DNA of 64,000 nt from Girardinichthys multiradiatus (lineage: Eukaryota; Chordata; Actinopteri; Cyprinodontiformes; Goodeidae), in the NCBI RefSeq assembly GCF_021462225.1, contig NC_061795.1:48289880-48353879 (forward strand), in the 5' to 3' direction. Made by a program: the position numbers and the translations under genes. Positions 1-13,700 of the stretch are shown piece after piece (within the stretch, counting starts at the first letter, position 1; each line of letters starts with the position of its first letter). The notes beneath the pieces are model-generated. The model was not told the DNA's origin. It searched no databases and saw nothing but the letters and a program-made list of their open reading frames with translations.

Positions 1-1262
1 CAGCCTGGGGGAAGAAACTGTCTTTGTGGCGGCTGGTTTTAGTAAACAGTGCTCTGTAGCGGCGGACTGAAGGTAAAACTCTAAACAGTTTATGTGCAGG
101 GTGTGTGGGGTCTGCAGAGATTTTGGCAGCTCTTTTTTCTGACCCTTGACCTGTATAAGTCCTGGATGGAGGGAAGGTCAGCTCTGATTATTCTCTCTGC
201 AGTCCTGATTATTTGTTGCAGTCTGGACCTGTCCTGTTTTGTGGATGATCCAAACCACACTGAGATGGATGAAGACAAGACAGATTGAATGATGGCAGTG
301 TAGAAGATGACCAGCAGCTCCCGTGGAAGGTTGAACTTCTTGAGTTGCCTCAGGAAATACAGTCTCTGCTGGGCCTTCTTTCGAACAGTGTCTATGTGTG
401 AAGACCATCTCAGGTCCTCAGAGATGGTGGTTCCTAGGAACCTGAAGTGGTCCACAGCCGACACGGTGTTGTTGAGGATGGTGAGGGGGGTGTATGGGGG
501 TGGTGTTCTCTGAAAGTCCACCACCATTTCCACAGTCTTGAGTGGGTTGAGTTCATGGTAGTTCTGACTACACCAGTGTACCAGCCGATCCACCTGCTGT
601 CTGTATGCAGACTCATCACCGTCCTGGATCAGTCCAATGACAGTGGTGTCATCTGCAAACTTAAGGAGTTTCACGGACGAGTCCGATGAGGTGCAGTCAT
701 TTGTGTACAGGGAGAAGAGGAGTGGGGAGAGAACACACCCCTGGGGGGCACCAGTACTTATTGATCTGGATCGGGAGAAGATGCTCCCCAGTCTCACCTG
801 CTGCTGTCGGTCCGTCAGGAAGCTGTTGATCCACTGACAGGTGGAGGCTGGGACGTTGAGCTGGGTGAGCTTCTGGTGGAGGATGTCTGGTATGATGGTG
901 TTGAAGGCCGAGCTGAAGTCTACAAACAGGATCCTGGCGTACGTCCCTGGGTGGTCGAGGTGTTGCAGGATGAAGTGTAGACCTAAGTTAACAGCATCAT
1001 CTGCCGACCTGTTTGCTCGTTAAGCAAACTGCAGGGGGTCCAGCAGGGGGCCTGTGATGTCTTTCAGGTGCTTCAACACCAGCCGCTCAAAGGATTTCAT
1101 GACCACAGACGTCAGGGCTACAGGCCTGTAGTCATTTAATCCTACGATGGTGGGTTTCTTGGGAACCGGGATGATGGTGGATCGTTTGAGGCAGGAGGGG
1201 TCCTCACATTTCTCCAGTGACTTGTTGAAGACACTTGTTGAAGATTCAGCACAAGATTCCAA
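1..1262 (-). mobile_element. LINE reverse transcriptase fragment (L2/CR1-like, Jockey superfamily)
   Basis: The minus strand reads as one frame from 1262 down to 90, broken by a single TAA at 1022-1020. Motifs in order: [39 protein letters not shown], then GAPQGCVLSPLLFSLY, the catalytic KFADDTTVIGL and the thumb region FLGTTISEDLRW. This is the RT domain of a non-LTR retrotransposon of the L2/CR1 type. The 5' side (endonuclease) is missing beyond 1262, and the 3' UTR runs off the left edge. Clade from motif style only. Confidence 0.8.
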
Positions 1263-1299
1263 TAAATATTACTATTATTAATCTCTTGCTCATTCTATC

Positions 1300-2311
1300 T
1301 ACACAGCCTGGCCTAAAAAAAGTTTCCACCTGGATTTAACTAAGCATATAGGTACGAGCCTCCCATTGGATAATTACTGCAGGGCCGATTATGTTTCAGC
1401 TGGCAACAAGTTATTTAACCCCAACTGGTGCAATAAGTTGCTTCTCATTTCTTAAACAACCATTTTGAAAGAAACATCCTGAGGTCGTGGAAAAGATGTC
1501 AGTCTGTTTCAGAAGGGTCAAATCATTGGCATGCATCAAGCAGAGAAAACGTCTAAGGAGATAGCAGAAACTACAAAAATTGGGTTAAGAACTGTCCAAC
1601 TACTAGTCAGTGAGGCTAACCTGGAAATAAAAGGCTTTAATTTGCTGGGGAGCATAAAGATTGGACTCTGGAGCAATGGAAGAAGGTCATATGGTCTGAT
1701 GAGTCCAGATTTACCCTGTTCCAGTGTGATGGGAGCATCAGGGTAAGAAGAGAGGCAGGTGAAGTGATGCCCCCATCATGCCTAGTGCCTACTGTACAAG
1801 TAGGGTCAGTGCTATGATCAGGGTTGCTGCAGGTGGTCAGGTCTGGGTTCAGCAACAGTATGTGTTCAAAGAATGAGGTCAGCTGACTACCTGAATATAC
1901 TGAATGACCAGGTTATTCCATCAATGGATTTTTTTCTTCCTTGATGGCACGGGCATATTCCAAGATGACAATGTCAGGATTTATTGGGCCCGAATTGTGA
2001 AAGAGTGGTTCAGGGACCATGAGACATCATTCTCACACATGGATTGGTCACCAGAGTCCAGACCTTAACCCCATTGAGAGTCTTTGGGATGTGCTGGAGA
2101 AGGGTTTGACTCTACCATCATCAGTGCAAGATATTGGTGAAAAATTAATGCAACACTGGGTGGAAATAAATCTTGTGACGTTGCAGAAGCTTATCGAAAC
2201 AATGACACAATGAATGCGTGCTGTAATCAAAGCTAAACGCGGTCCAACAAAATATTAGAGTACGTGATCTTTTGTTTTTTGAGGCGACTTTTTTATTGGC
2301 CAGGCGGTGTA
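1300..2311 (+). mobile_element. Decayed Tc1/mariner-like transposon with terminal repeats
   Basis: The ends are inverted repeats: ACACAGCCTGGCCTAAAAAA at 1301 and the complement of ATTGGCCAGGCGGTGT at 2295-2310, each next to a TA dinucleotide. The + strand keeps broken transposase pieces: an N-terminal helix-turn-helix-like piece around 1531-1620 and [18 protein letters not shown] (2055-2107), the region of the last catalytic acidic residue. Length about 1.0 kb; no open transposase. Confidence 0.75.
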
Positions 2312-5100
2312 TATTTACATACTTACCAAGATCAGTCTTCTACAGCCAGGGAGAATATTTCCCCTCTGGCAGCCAAGCCAGGTCAGAACCTCTCAGCTGG
2401 TGTGGACTTCTGCTGAAGCATTAGTTGGATATGGAGAGTGGTGCTGCTGTTCTCACAACTCTGGGGGCGGTAAAAACGCAGATGTTTACCTTGTTTTGCA
2501 GGTGGTTGCAACATCTTTTCCAATGCGGTGTGTGTCTGCTGGCGGGGTGTTGTTCACCTGTGCACGTCTGCTTGTGTCTGTGTGAGTGATACAGAGAGGA
2601 CAACCTTGTAGAGGAATGTAGAAATGACATAAATAACAAGACATTTCATAAATGCATAAATCTGTTTTTATATACAAAAGGTAAACTTAATTAACTTCTG
2701 TTGCAATCGGTTATTTAGAAAATACATTTGATATATTTATTAACTTGACCGTCTGGAGCAGCGGAAGGTATATTGACACTGATCCTAAACACGTACAGGA
2801 TGCTTCTTGTTCTCTCTGTGCTTCAGGTCTCGGTTCACCGAGTCCCAGGGGAATCTGTAGAAGTGAATAATTTGACTAAAAACATGTTTTTTTCTGTGTG
2901 CTTAGCATTAAAGGCCTGTTAGATTGGACGACACACAATATGAGGGGCTGATTGGTATGAGTCTTTGAAGCTCAAAGGAAGTGCTCAGCTGTGTGCCACA
3001 GCCTGACTGTTACAAGCAGAAATGATTCAAAGGCCAGATGGTTCGTTGATCGGCCTCTGCCAGAAGCTGACTTCATTTCAGCCAAAGATTTGCAGTCAGT
3101 GTGAGCTTGAAGTGAATAGACTCAACTGTCTCTGCTTCAGAAGGCTGAAACTGTAAGAACAGATCATAATGACAGAGTATCGATAACACTATCTTGGTTT
3201 TTTTAATAGCATTTATTTATAATGGAATTTAATTCGATTATGCAACAATTAAACCGTTTTTGGCTTCTCCTTGCAGTGATTGTCTGGTCAGCCTTCCTGG
3301 TTGTTATATTTCCATACACAGTTTTTCATCTTATCTTTGTTAATCTAAAGCTGGCTTTTCAGCACCACCTCTGAGTTTATTAGTACAGATGAGATGAGAT
3401 TTCAGTTAACCGTGTCTGCTGTAAGACAACTTTATTGCTCCTGCATTCAGATCCAGATATTCTGAATAATTAAAACAGAAAATGCTGGAGTTGTTGCATT
3501 CTGTTTATAATTTTTGTTTTTATCATTTATTTGGTTTAAAGTCACCCTGCATACCTAGAGTTAATCCTATAAAAAGTAATCTAGTCCAGACATGTCATCC
3601 TTGCTCTAGTCTGGCTTAACTAATTCCCTCTGTTGACTTTAGGTGTGTGAGTGCTTTAACTCGGGTTTTTCTCTTGTTAATGGTTCATTTTAAGGCTTGA
3701 AAATAAAACGTGATCCAGTTTTTCTGTTATCAGCAGATCATCTAGCAACAAAAAGTAAATTAGAACTTAAAAGTGTTCTGATGTTAATTTTAAGTTGATG
3801 TGTGGCATTTATATTTAGAGCAAAGTAAAATGCAAAAAGAAAAAACATGTACAAATTTGACTGACCAGCACAGGCAGTTCATAAGTTGCAGCAAACATTT
3901 AAAAAACAGTGATTTGTATCCTGTTCTTGTTGCTGAGTGTATAGCTTATGACCCTTAAATATTCAGAACTCATAAACCTGTCTTTTAATGAGTCTGAAAT
4001 GCTTTTTACATTTGAATCTAGCATGAATTACAGTTAGTTTCCTACCTAAATCAGACCACTTTGTTTTGTTAAAATATTACATCATTAGTTCATTGTTGAA
4101 CATTTTAAAAGTAAAAAAAATCAAAACGACATTTTTTTTTAATATTTAAAAATTAAAGTTTTGTGGCCGTCACAACGTACAGCTTCACGATTTCAGCCCA
4201 CATGGCAAAGAGTTTGGACACCTCCGCTGTAGGGTTTAACTGAACCACACATGGTGAGCAACCAGCCACAGGAAGTTATAGTTGTTAACTACTCCATGAT
4301 GTTTTTACAGCGTACCTGCTGTTCAACAATAGGCCACTCCTGTTGATACATTGCTCACTGATTAGGGTTATGATGCTACTGTAATGGAGACATGCTCAGC
4401 TGCTATCAAGATGAGTGAGTTGTTAAGGTTGTTATTAACTACGAAGGTCAGAGCCAAAAACGGTGCCACCCCAGATAAACTGAAGGTTCTGTTTTCAAAC
4501 CTAACTGTGGAAATAATTTCCTCCTGCATCACAAAGTGCACATTTGATCTTGGAACAAATTAAGCAGGTTTCAGTATAGAAAAACACAGTAATCCATAAA
4601 CACTTGCTTGTATAGAGTGATAATTGTTGAATGTCTGGTTTGTGCAGCTTGTTGTTTAGAAGTGGCCGTGTGAAACGTGCAGCCTCGTGGCCTAATCTCT
4701 GGGTCTAATTCTAGGTTAGTGGATGATTTAATTCAGCCAACAAAAGTAAAGGCATTGTGTGTTAGTGTGTGTGTGCATACAGTGGAGGAGGCTGCTGCTG
4801 TGTGAAGGCTGGCATGGATATGTGTAATTCCTGAGTGAATGCTTGGGATGCTTGAAATACTGCAGTTTATCGGGAGGAATGTCAGGATCTGACTAATGAG
4901 GCAACATGCAGGAGCTTTCTTCTTTTCATTGGTCACTTTAAATCTTTTGATTGGAAGTTGACTTTTTCAGAAGGCTTCTGTGTTTTTTTGTCCTATTAAT
5001 CTAACAGAAACTCATGATGTTCCTCTCCTGTTGTGAGTTTGCTCCATCTCCAGTTCCTTCAGGTGCTTAGCATACCCAGATTATTAAAAAGCATTTCAAT
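2312..5100. other. Unannotated non-coding DNA
   Basis: AT-rich sequence with no recognisable coding exon, RNA gene or well-bounded repeat. It lies upstream of the first MICAL3 coding exon and may be intron 1 or intergenic. A 5' UTR exon could be hidden here, and sequence alone would not reveal it. Confidence 0.5.
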
Positions 5101-5701
5101 CAGTGGCGATTGCTCTAAGTTTGCAAGGGAAGCTCAGCTTCCCCTAAAATGTAAAAAAATAAGTGATCAAATATATACTGTTGTGTGTACAAGTCATTGA
5201 CTAAACATGCGCTCAACTTTTGTTCAGAATCAGAATCAGCTTTATTGCCAAGTTCGTACATACAAACAAGGAATTTGACTCCGGTACACTTTGATCTTTG
5301 GTTTTGTTTTTGCATTACAGAATATACATATTTACAATGTGCAATATACACACATATAATAAAAAGGTGCATTTTGAATGCATAAGAATCAGCTTCTTAT
5401 CACTGGTAACGACGCCGCTTTCCTCTCACTCATTCCCGCAGCTTCACAGTGCTTTAAACAGTGAGTTCAATAACGAAGCAAAAATGCTGGGCTTTGTCCC
5501 GCCCATCGGACGCTCAGCGTCTCTGGGGTTCTGTGGGGCAGTGGGCTGGCCTCAGCCTTGGCTGGCCCGGACGCTCAGCTTCTGCATGATGATTGGATGA
5601 TCTGTCTGAGGCTGAATCCCTTTTTGATTGACAGTGAAATGAGCGAATCAGCAATCTTGAAATTGAGCTTCCCCTCCATGAAAGACCAGCATCCGCCACT
5701 G
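5101..5701. mobile_element. hAT-like non-autonomous element with a nested retroelement tail
   Basis: Terminal inverted repeats CAGTGGCGAT (5101) and its counterpart ATCCGCCACTG (5691-5701). The subterminal parts also pair (GGGAAGCTCAGCTTCCCC near 5128 against TTGAGCTTCCCCTCC near 5663). Flanks ATTTCAAT and ATTTCTAC agree at 6 of 8 positions, as for an old 8-bp duplication. Inside, about 5228-5395 resembles the 3' tail of a teleost retroelement (AATCAGCTTTATTGCCAAG, then AAGGAATTTGACTCCGGT), with AGAATCAGCTT at both ends. Confidence 0.6.
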
Positions 5702-5784
5702 ATTTCTACCAACTACACCTTTACGTTTATCTATCAAACTTTATCTATAGAGCCAAGTCTACCACAAAGTGTTCTATGGAGGTT

Positions 5785-6131
5785 AAAATTGGATAGATAA
5801 TCGGATAAAATAATCGTCAACTTATTTTAACAATTATTTGATGACTAGAGTATATAGACTCTAAAACAATCAATTTGCTTAAAGAACAGCCCACTCAGAA
5901 CAGTAATTAGCCCAAAATTGTACAAACAATATATACATTTTACATTTCAGATGAAAAACCTCTGTAAATATGCTCTATCCAGAACATCTGAAGTGGCACA
6001 GCTGTAGCTTCACCTGGTTCAGATTATGTAAAAAACCTACTATTGAGCACTGTTTGCTATCTGATTTTTAATCCAAAAAACAGTCCACAGATTTATCACT
6101 TAGCAAAATAATCGTTATGTGCAGCCCTACA
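5785..6131. repeat. AT-rich interspersed repeat, copy 1
   Basis: Homologous by eye to 12004-12333. Shared blocks include AGACTCTAAAACA, AACAGCCCACTCAGA, TACAAACAATATATA, GCTCTATCCAGAAC and the end AAAATAATCGTTATGTGCAG. The terminal GCAGCCCTA is typical of non-autonomous hAT-like repeats in fish. Confidence 0.6.
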
Positions 6132-9100
6132 TAAAACCCCTGGAGGGACACAAAACCTTTCAACTAGGTAACTGTACAGAGGAAACAAAAATAATAGTTG
6201 GTGAAGAACTGGAAGAGGGAGGTAAGTCGATCAGTTACTTGCAATGAGGAACTGTGCGAAATTATTGGCTCACAGTTTGGTGTCACCTCTGGTACCTAAT
6301 GGACCTTTGTGGTTTCCAGGAGAAATTCTGATCTCTGGTTTTTGTGAAGATTTGACCTGATGACAGATTTTTCTTGTTTATTAGCTCTTTAAGAACTATA
6401 ATGTAAGAATCTCATTCAGAACCTTTAGTTCTAGTCTTCTTGCCTTTTGATGGCATCTTGTCGTGTATATATTAGGAGAAAAGGATGTCATCCTGTGTGA
6501 ATGAGCAAGCTGGTGCTGTAAAACAGGGTATGATTTTAAAATACCTGGAAAAGGGAGCAGGGTAGTTTTCTGGAGCTACTCTTACACTCCTGCACCGATG
6601 GTCAGGGTAGAAATTTACCCCAGGAAAAGCTCTCGTATGGAGGCAGTACTTTTCATTTTTCACAAACATTTGAATGCAGTTTTGTGGATGGCGAAAGCTA
6701 CGAATTTCAAATTGGTTGCATTTGTCTAGCATTATGTTTGAGTCATCTTATTTAAACATGTCTGCAGCCCATATTTTCTTTTAACATAAACTATAAAAGG
6801 GTTTGAATCTTTGATTTATGTTTACAGTTGTCTGTGATGAAGGAGGGAGCTAATATTTAACTCAAGGTAATATTTTAGAAGGTTTATTTTCCAAGTACAA
6901 TTTTCTTATGTTGTTTTATTTTTAGACTAGTGAGTCATTTTTATTGTATCTACTTTTTTACAATTCTGCCATTGGGCCTGCACAAGGACCAGAGTAACAA
7001 ACGTCATTCCACCTCATGTTTTTAAAATGTGTTGAAATGACAAAAAAAAAAAGTCTTGGCCGTTGAACAACCCAAAGCCAAAGTGGATCATTCACAGATG
7101 TTTAGGAAACGAGGCGCTACTGCGTGGTTGTTCCTTTGGGATTCATCTTTCAGGGCTTATTTATTGAATATCTATTAATGTTACAAACTTCCTCTGATTA
7201 TAAAGTGGTTTTAATTCAGTTTCACAGTATGAATGCCATGAAATCACAAGTGTAAAGCTAGAACACCAAGTTTTAACCTTGACAATGGGACATGGAAGTC
7301 TATGTTTGTGAAACCCCTTTAAAGTTTGCTGCAGTTACAGCTTTCCATGGAAAGTCACTTTGTATAGACTTTATACAAGTTATAAAGTGTTTTCGCTGTG
7401 ATTGTTATTGATGAAAATCGTGAACTTTAATTCCACGAGGGGAGCGCGTCTCACTCTCTGTCACTGCTGTTTTTTTTTTTTTAGCTGACCCAACAGATTT
7501 CAATGTGGAACGATGCTTTCCAGGGTAACTGAAAGGATCTCATAGTCAAAGCGCTACTTAAGGAATTTCTAAAAACTTGATAACATTTCCAAATCCAGAA
7601 GGAAAATTATAAATTATGCAGACAGATTGACAGCTCATGAAGGTTGCTCTGTTATACATGTGCAGCACATGCACTCAGCCTTCCTGTTTTCTGCTGAAGG
7701 TCTCTTTCTTGCAGCCTCAATGAACCACAGATATAACTTGACATGTTGTAGAAAACGGCAGTTTAATTTCAAACCTCTTCTTACATCTCTGTGCCTCCTC
7801 TAACTACATTTACAACAAACAGTTCACTTTGGTTCTTCTTCCATTAGTGATAACCTCCACTACTGGGTCAGTGCGACCCACTAGTCTTACAGACAGCCCC
7901 TCATTAAATATGGAGAAATATGATTAAGATTGTAGACTTTAGGTCAAGTCCGTCTTCCCTTCTTGTTTTTGGTTTTCGCAGTTTCCATGTTTAAAGCCTA
8001 GGCGTTGTAGAAATATTTGTATATATTCAGTCATTTTAAATGAACATTAAGAATTAATATTTTTCCATGGACAAGGTATAGGAACCAGTAATATTTGTCT
8101 CAGCGATGTGTCTCCTGCATCATGATCTGCTTCGTATGGGCTTGACTCCTCTGGATGCAGAGACACGAGCCAGGAGATAAATGTCCGAACCGTTAGAGGT
8201 CAAAGGTTAAATGTGTAAAGGTTTAAGTCAGTTTATTTTACTGCCCCCTCCTGTGTTGGTTCTTAAAGATTTCTTCTTTGGGGTGAAGGGTTGTTTTCCT
8301 GGTTTTAATAAAAAACGTGTTAACTTTAACTTTAGGCCATGTATTTTCATGTGCGATCCATGAATAATTTGACTGATTATTAACGGCCTACATGTGAGTC
8401 CAGATGGGGAATGACTGAATCAGAACCAAACTGTTTTCAGTCCTGTGAAGAGTTGGCAGCGTGTGAAAAGGAGGCTGTCTGACCTCTGAACCTGTTTTCT
8501 TTTCTTTATGACTTGCATCTAGGAAGGCGACTACATTAGTTGTCCTTAACTAGCTTAGCATGCTGGACGTTAGAATGCAAAGCTTTGCCAGAGAAGTGGC
8601 TCAGTCTGTTTTTGTCCAGATTGGGTTTGTCGTCCAGATTAATTTCTGATCAGTAGAGTGAAAACATAAAATTAGGCTGAAAATCTGAAGCTTGTTTCAC
8701 ACTTTTCCAATTAGTTTATACAAGCTTTAAAGCTGCTGGTTTTTCTTTTCTAAACCATTTTGGATCAACACTAGTTCTGTTTTATTTTCTACTTTGCTGG
8801 ACTTTTGCATCACAGCCAGAGATTTGCATCTGTCTCCTCTTCTATCCTACGTTTTTATAAAAATGAGCAGATGTTCTTTTCCCTAAGATTTGAAAGAATG
8901 TTTTTCATCCAGAGTTATTTGTTTTTTTGACAACCAGTGCTGCTCTTGTCTTTCTCTGATTTATTACACATCATATTCGTAATAAATTATGCTTTTGTTT
9001 TTAAAATATGATGAACTTCAAGTTGGACGAGTCTCTGCGTCTGACCCTGCAGGTCTGCATGCAAAGCAGAACTGCTGCTTGTTCTAAACCGTGATCATCA

Positions 9101-10346
9101 CTGCCTCTGCTGCTGTTTCTTCCTTCTCTTTGGAATATTGTTCACCTTTTTCGTGTGGAGTAAAGCTGACAGTTAAATGCTGTGTGTATGTATTTTTCTG
9201 TCAGACGCTCAGAGTTAGAAGAACCATCTAGATGTCTCAGAGGTATCAGCAGCGCCACACATGCCAGAGAATATGAATTATCTTGTCCTCCTGAGGAATC
9301 AAAAGTTGAAAACATAAGAATTAACTGCAGCATGTTGTTGCTCATTTAAAAGAGAACATGGGAGCTTCACATAGAGAAGCATATTGTAAATGTTGTCTGG
9401 CTTGTAGAGTCTCAGCGTTTTCCCCTCAAAATACAAAAAGGTTAATGTCACATTCACAGAAATTAAACCTTACAAATATTAAATTCTTACTTTGCTTCTA
9501 ATCTCGGGATTCTCAGTCTGATAATAAGTAGAAACACATCACTTACACTGTGGCATGGTTTTAAAATCTATGATATAATCTATAGGCTTTTATTTAACCC
9601 AAATAGGAAAACGTACACAGATAAAGTTATGCTAATGGTCTCTATTACATTTATTTAAATTTTGATACATACTCTAGACTGAAACAAAAACCTAAACTAA
9701 ACTCTAGCAAAGTAAAGTGGTAGTTTTCATGTTTTTTTTTTGTCAGGCTGTCAGCTCAGGTAGCCAGACATTCGTTACCAATTGGTTTAAAAGACCTTTA
9801 ATTCTATGTGAGTGAAGGGAGATCTCCTTTAGTTTCCACTGTATGACTGTGTTTGACGAGACCGGAAATATTATACAGCCGTCTTTCAGCCAGCTGACTG
9901 ACAGTGTGCAGCAACAGGCAGAGGAGGAGCAGGGTTGCATTCAATTATACCAGAGAAAACTGTTGCTCTGAAATATGGATTTGTGATATTGTTGCATATT
10001 GTGATGAGCATACTGGTTGTCTTTACATGTCCTCTCTGAGACTTGAGATTTCAGCCACTAAAACCTGTAGCAGCTGAGTCCACCTGCCTGGCTAATTATA
10101 TTATGTACATGTCTCACTTTTAATGTAAAAGCTTGCCAAATATTGCATCCAAGCAACCTTTTTTAATTTGATGAGATAAATTGTGCTGTTCTGCTTATTA
10201 TGGCTTTAGCTGAAAGAAAAGAATGAGGCACACATTCAATCAGTTTTGAAGCCATAACTTTTTTAAACTTCCTTGCTAATAGCAATATATTGCATATATA
10301 TTTTTCTTTTTGATTGATTCTTTACTTCTCTCCCGCTCTCTGTTAG
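6132..10346. other. Unannotated non-coding DNA upstream of first coding exon
   Basis: No coding exon or clear repeat recognised. At least its 3' end (from about 10310) is the acceptor region of a MICAL3 intron, because 10347 follows a good polypyrimidine tract and AG. Confidence 0.5.
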
Positions 10347-10747
10347 AATGAAGATGCTTGGGGCTGGGAGTTAAAGTCCTCCACCAGAGGGACGCTGGTA
10401 GAGCTGGGGCTGGGCCCCTGCCTCAGGTGGGGGTGAAGGGCCCTTACAGCCCTTCGTGGGTCTGGACCATGGGCGATGGAGGCGCCTGTGCAAGTGGAGG
10501 AGATGGGGTGAACCGATCCCACGTCTTGTTCGACAACTTTGTCCAGGCGAGCACATGTAAAGGCACACTCAAGGCCTTCCAGGAGCTCTGCGAGCACCTG
10601 GAGGTCAAGCCAAGCGAGCACAGGATCTTTTATCACAAGCTCAAGTCCAAACTTAACTACTGGAAGGCGAAGGCGCTCTGGGCAAAGTTAGACAAGAGGG
10701 CCAGCCAGAAGGAGTACAAGAAGGGACGTGCCTGTGCCAACACCAAG
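10347..10747 (+). CDS. mical3: MICAL3 first coding exon (short 5' UTR plus codons 1-93)
   Basis: A pyrimidine-rich tract ending in GTTAG precedes 10347, so this exon has an upstream non-coding partner not identified here. The start is ATG at 10469 in a strong context (A at -3, G at +4). An in-frame reading reaches back to 10358 but has no ATG. The product opens with a Gly-rich stretch and then the conserved MICAL N-terminus ([20 protein letters not shown], then [20 protein letters not shown]). The donor AAG|GTAAGC leaves phase 0. Confidence 0.94.
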
Positions 10748-13700
10748 GTAAGCTTCATCACTGGAAACTTGATCATTCCTGTAAAGCTTCACAGGTGGCT
10801 CCTGTTCCCAGTGAGAGGCAGCGGAACGACAAAATGCAATCTGCTGAGGCTAAGACTCATGTAATTAGATGCTCATGTTCACCAACTAGATCATAGTGCA
10901 AGGACAGGGCGGCACAAGGACATGTACATGCATTGGATGAGAAGACACTTTGACTAAAACATTTCTTGTTAGATTTCAGAAAACCAGCTCATGTTAATAA
11001 GTCACCTGTAATAATACTGAAAAAATATTTAGTGCTTCGCCTTGTAGACACTTATTTGACAGTTTTCACATTCTGTCACATTGAAATCACAAAACATGGA
11101 CCCATTGTTTCAGACCAGTTCAGAGTAAAGCAGAATTGCGAAATTGAAGATTTCCCACATTTCTGACAACTAAAAATCCAATTGCCTTTAGAAGCAACTT
11201 AATTAAAACAGGGTCATCCTGTGTAAAGTTTCATTTCAAACCTCTAGTCTTAAAGGTATGGCAAGTATTTGTGTTTAATCCCACTGAATCAACACCTTCA
11301 CTGCAGTGTCAGCTGCAGGTCTTCTGGGGCATGTCTGCCAATATTGCACATCTACTGAAATCTTTGCCCATTTTTCTTTGTAAAGTAGCACAAGCTACCT
11401 GATTCAAGTGATTGCAGTTCAGCAAAAGCCTGGTCATCAGCCATCAGTGGAAATCCGGTGTGCTGAAGTAGGTAAACACCTAAAACATGCAGGACACTGG
11501 CCCTTGAGGACCGACTTTGAACACCCCGGATCTAAACCATTCTGTTGTACCTCTGGCTCTATGTTTTGGGTTGTTCTCCTGTTGGAAGGTGAACCTCCAC
11601 CCTGATCGTCTGCAGCCTCTAACAGGTTGTTTTCCAGGATTGTCCTGGATTTAGCTCTATCCATTACGACTGACCAGCTTCCCTGCCCCTGCTGAAGAAA
11701 AGCGTCCCCACAGCATGATGCTGCCACCACCATGTTTCACAGTGGGGATGGTGTGTTTAGGGTGTTCTGCAAAGACATCAACATGGTATTTTGCATGTAG
11801 GCTTAAATGTTTAGTTTCAGCCTTATCAAACCAAGTCTTTCACATGTTGACATCTCTCCTTCAAGCCAATTTATTGCCTGTCTTCCATAAAAGCCAGATT
11901 GGTCAAGTGCACCTCTGGTCTGTCAACAGAGTTACCATGGGCCTCATGGATGTTTCTCTGATTATTGCTCTGATCAAGCACTGCATCGCTTGATCTAAAT
12001 AGTACATTTTATCAGGGCAGAAACAATTATTCAGATTAATTGATTTATTGAAATAATTGTCAACTAATTTAGTAATCGAATATTTGTTAACTGGACTATA
12101 CAGACTCTAAAACATGCCAGTTGCTAAAAGAACAACCCACTCAGAGTGTACAATTGTACAAATAATATATATATTTTGTATTTAAGATGTAAAACCTTCT
12201 TTGTCTGTAAATAAGCTCTATCCAGAACCCCTCAAGTGGCATAGCGTTGCTATCTGATTATAAATCGATTAATCGAAAGCATAGTTGACAGAATAATGGA
12301 TTTACAAAATAATCGTTAGTTGCAGCCCTACATTTTGTAAAATATGTAAAAAACTTCCTTTGGATATTTAAAACATTATTAAACAACCAATTGGATTGTG
12401 GGCTTCATTAAAGATGCCATTGTCCTACAGAGTGGAGGACTGACCTGCTTCTCTCTCATCACTGCTATCTCATTAAATTCTGTGTATTCAGTGTCTGATC
12501 ATTGGTGCGGGGCCATGCGGCTTACGTACAGCCATCGAGCTGGCTTTTCTGGGGGCCAGAGTGGTGCTCCTGGAGAAGAGGGATGCGTTCTCCAGAAACA
12601 ACGTGCTGCACCTTTGGCCCCTTACCATCCACGACCTCAGGGGCCTTGGGGCCAAGAAGTTCTATGGGAAGTTCTGTGCTGGTGCTATTGATCATATCAG
12701 TGAGTACATAAGATACTCGTGTTATTGCTCCTTTTCTTTTCCACAAAGGCGCGCATGTGGACACCTGGTGTCTCCATACTGGAATTCATTTATGATGTTC
12801 AAATCACATGGGACTGTTCTCTCTCTGTGGGTTTTAGGTATTCGTCAGCTTCAGTTAATGCTGCTCAAAATGGCCCTCCTGCTGGGTATTGAGATCCATG
12901 TTAATGTAGAGTTCAAGGGTCTTATTGAACCGCCTGACGACCAGGAGAATGAGAGTAAGTGACTCAAACTGCTGCTGGACAAGAATCAGGAAAATAACCC
13001 AAATCTGTTTCATCAAATATCTCTCAGCTGCTGTAAGCCTGGTGCTGTGGATGCATTTCTGTCTGATTACATATGCTGTTTGTTCTCAGGGATAGGTTGG
13101 AGGGCTGAGGTCCACCCTAAGACACACCCTGTCAGCGAGCTGGAGTTTGATGTCATCATTGGAGCAGATGGAAGGAGAAACACGCTACCAGGCAAGTTTG
13201 CATGCACAGACTGGAGGAAAAGCATTAGTAATGCCCCGTTAACTAAACACGGCAAAGCCCGAACAGTGTTGCTTGTTGTTTCTTCTCGGACTCGTAGGTT
13301 GGTCACAATGATCATGATGTCACTCGTTTACAGCTGCAGATGGATAGCTGACCTCACTCTGCTCTCCGTGTACGAAGGAGCATTTGTGCACATCTGCATG
13401 GATGTTTGTTGTTTAGCTGCTATATAAACTTGAGATATTGTTTGCTCTCCTGGAGGACAGGAGGGGGATAGGAATGGTTAAGTTGATTGTCTGTTTCTTA
13501 TCTGAGCGCTGGAACAGAGAACCATGAACCCTTTCTCTATTACTGAGAACTGGAACCCATATTCTTCCCTTTGAGATATCCAGTTACAATAAAATACATG
13601 CATACAGTGGAAAAAAACTGGAAACTGTTTACATTGTTTAGATTCAGAACATCTGGTTACATTTAAATGGTACAGTATGGAAAATATGTTCTAAAAGCAG

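Noticed and set aside
10358..10468. N-terminal extension of MICAL3 from 10358
   Set aside because: The frame begins with TTG, not ATG, and the exon starts at 10347. ATG at 10469 has the better context.
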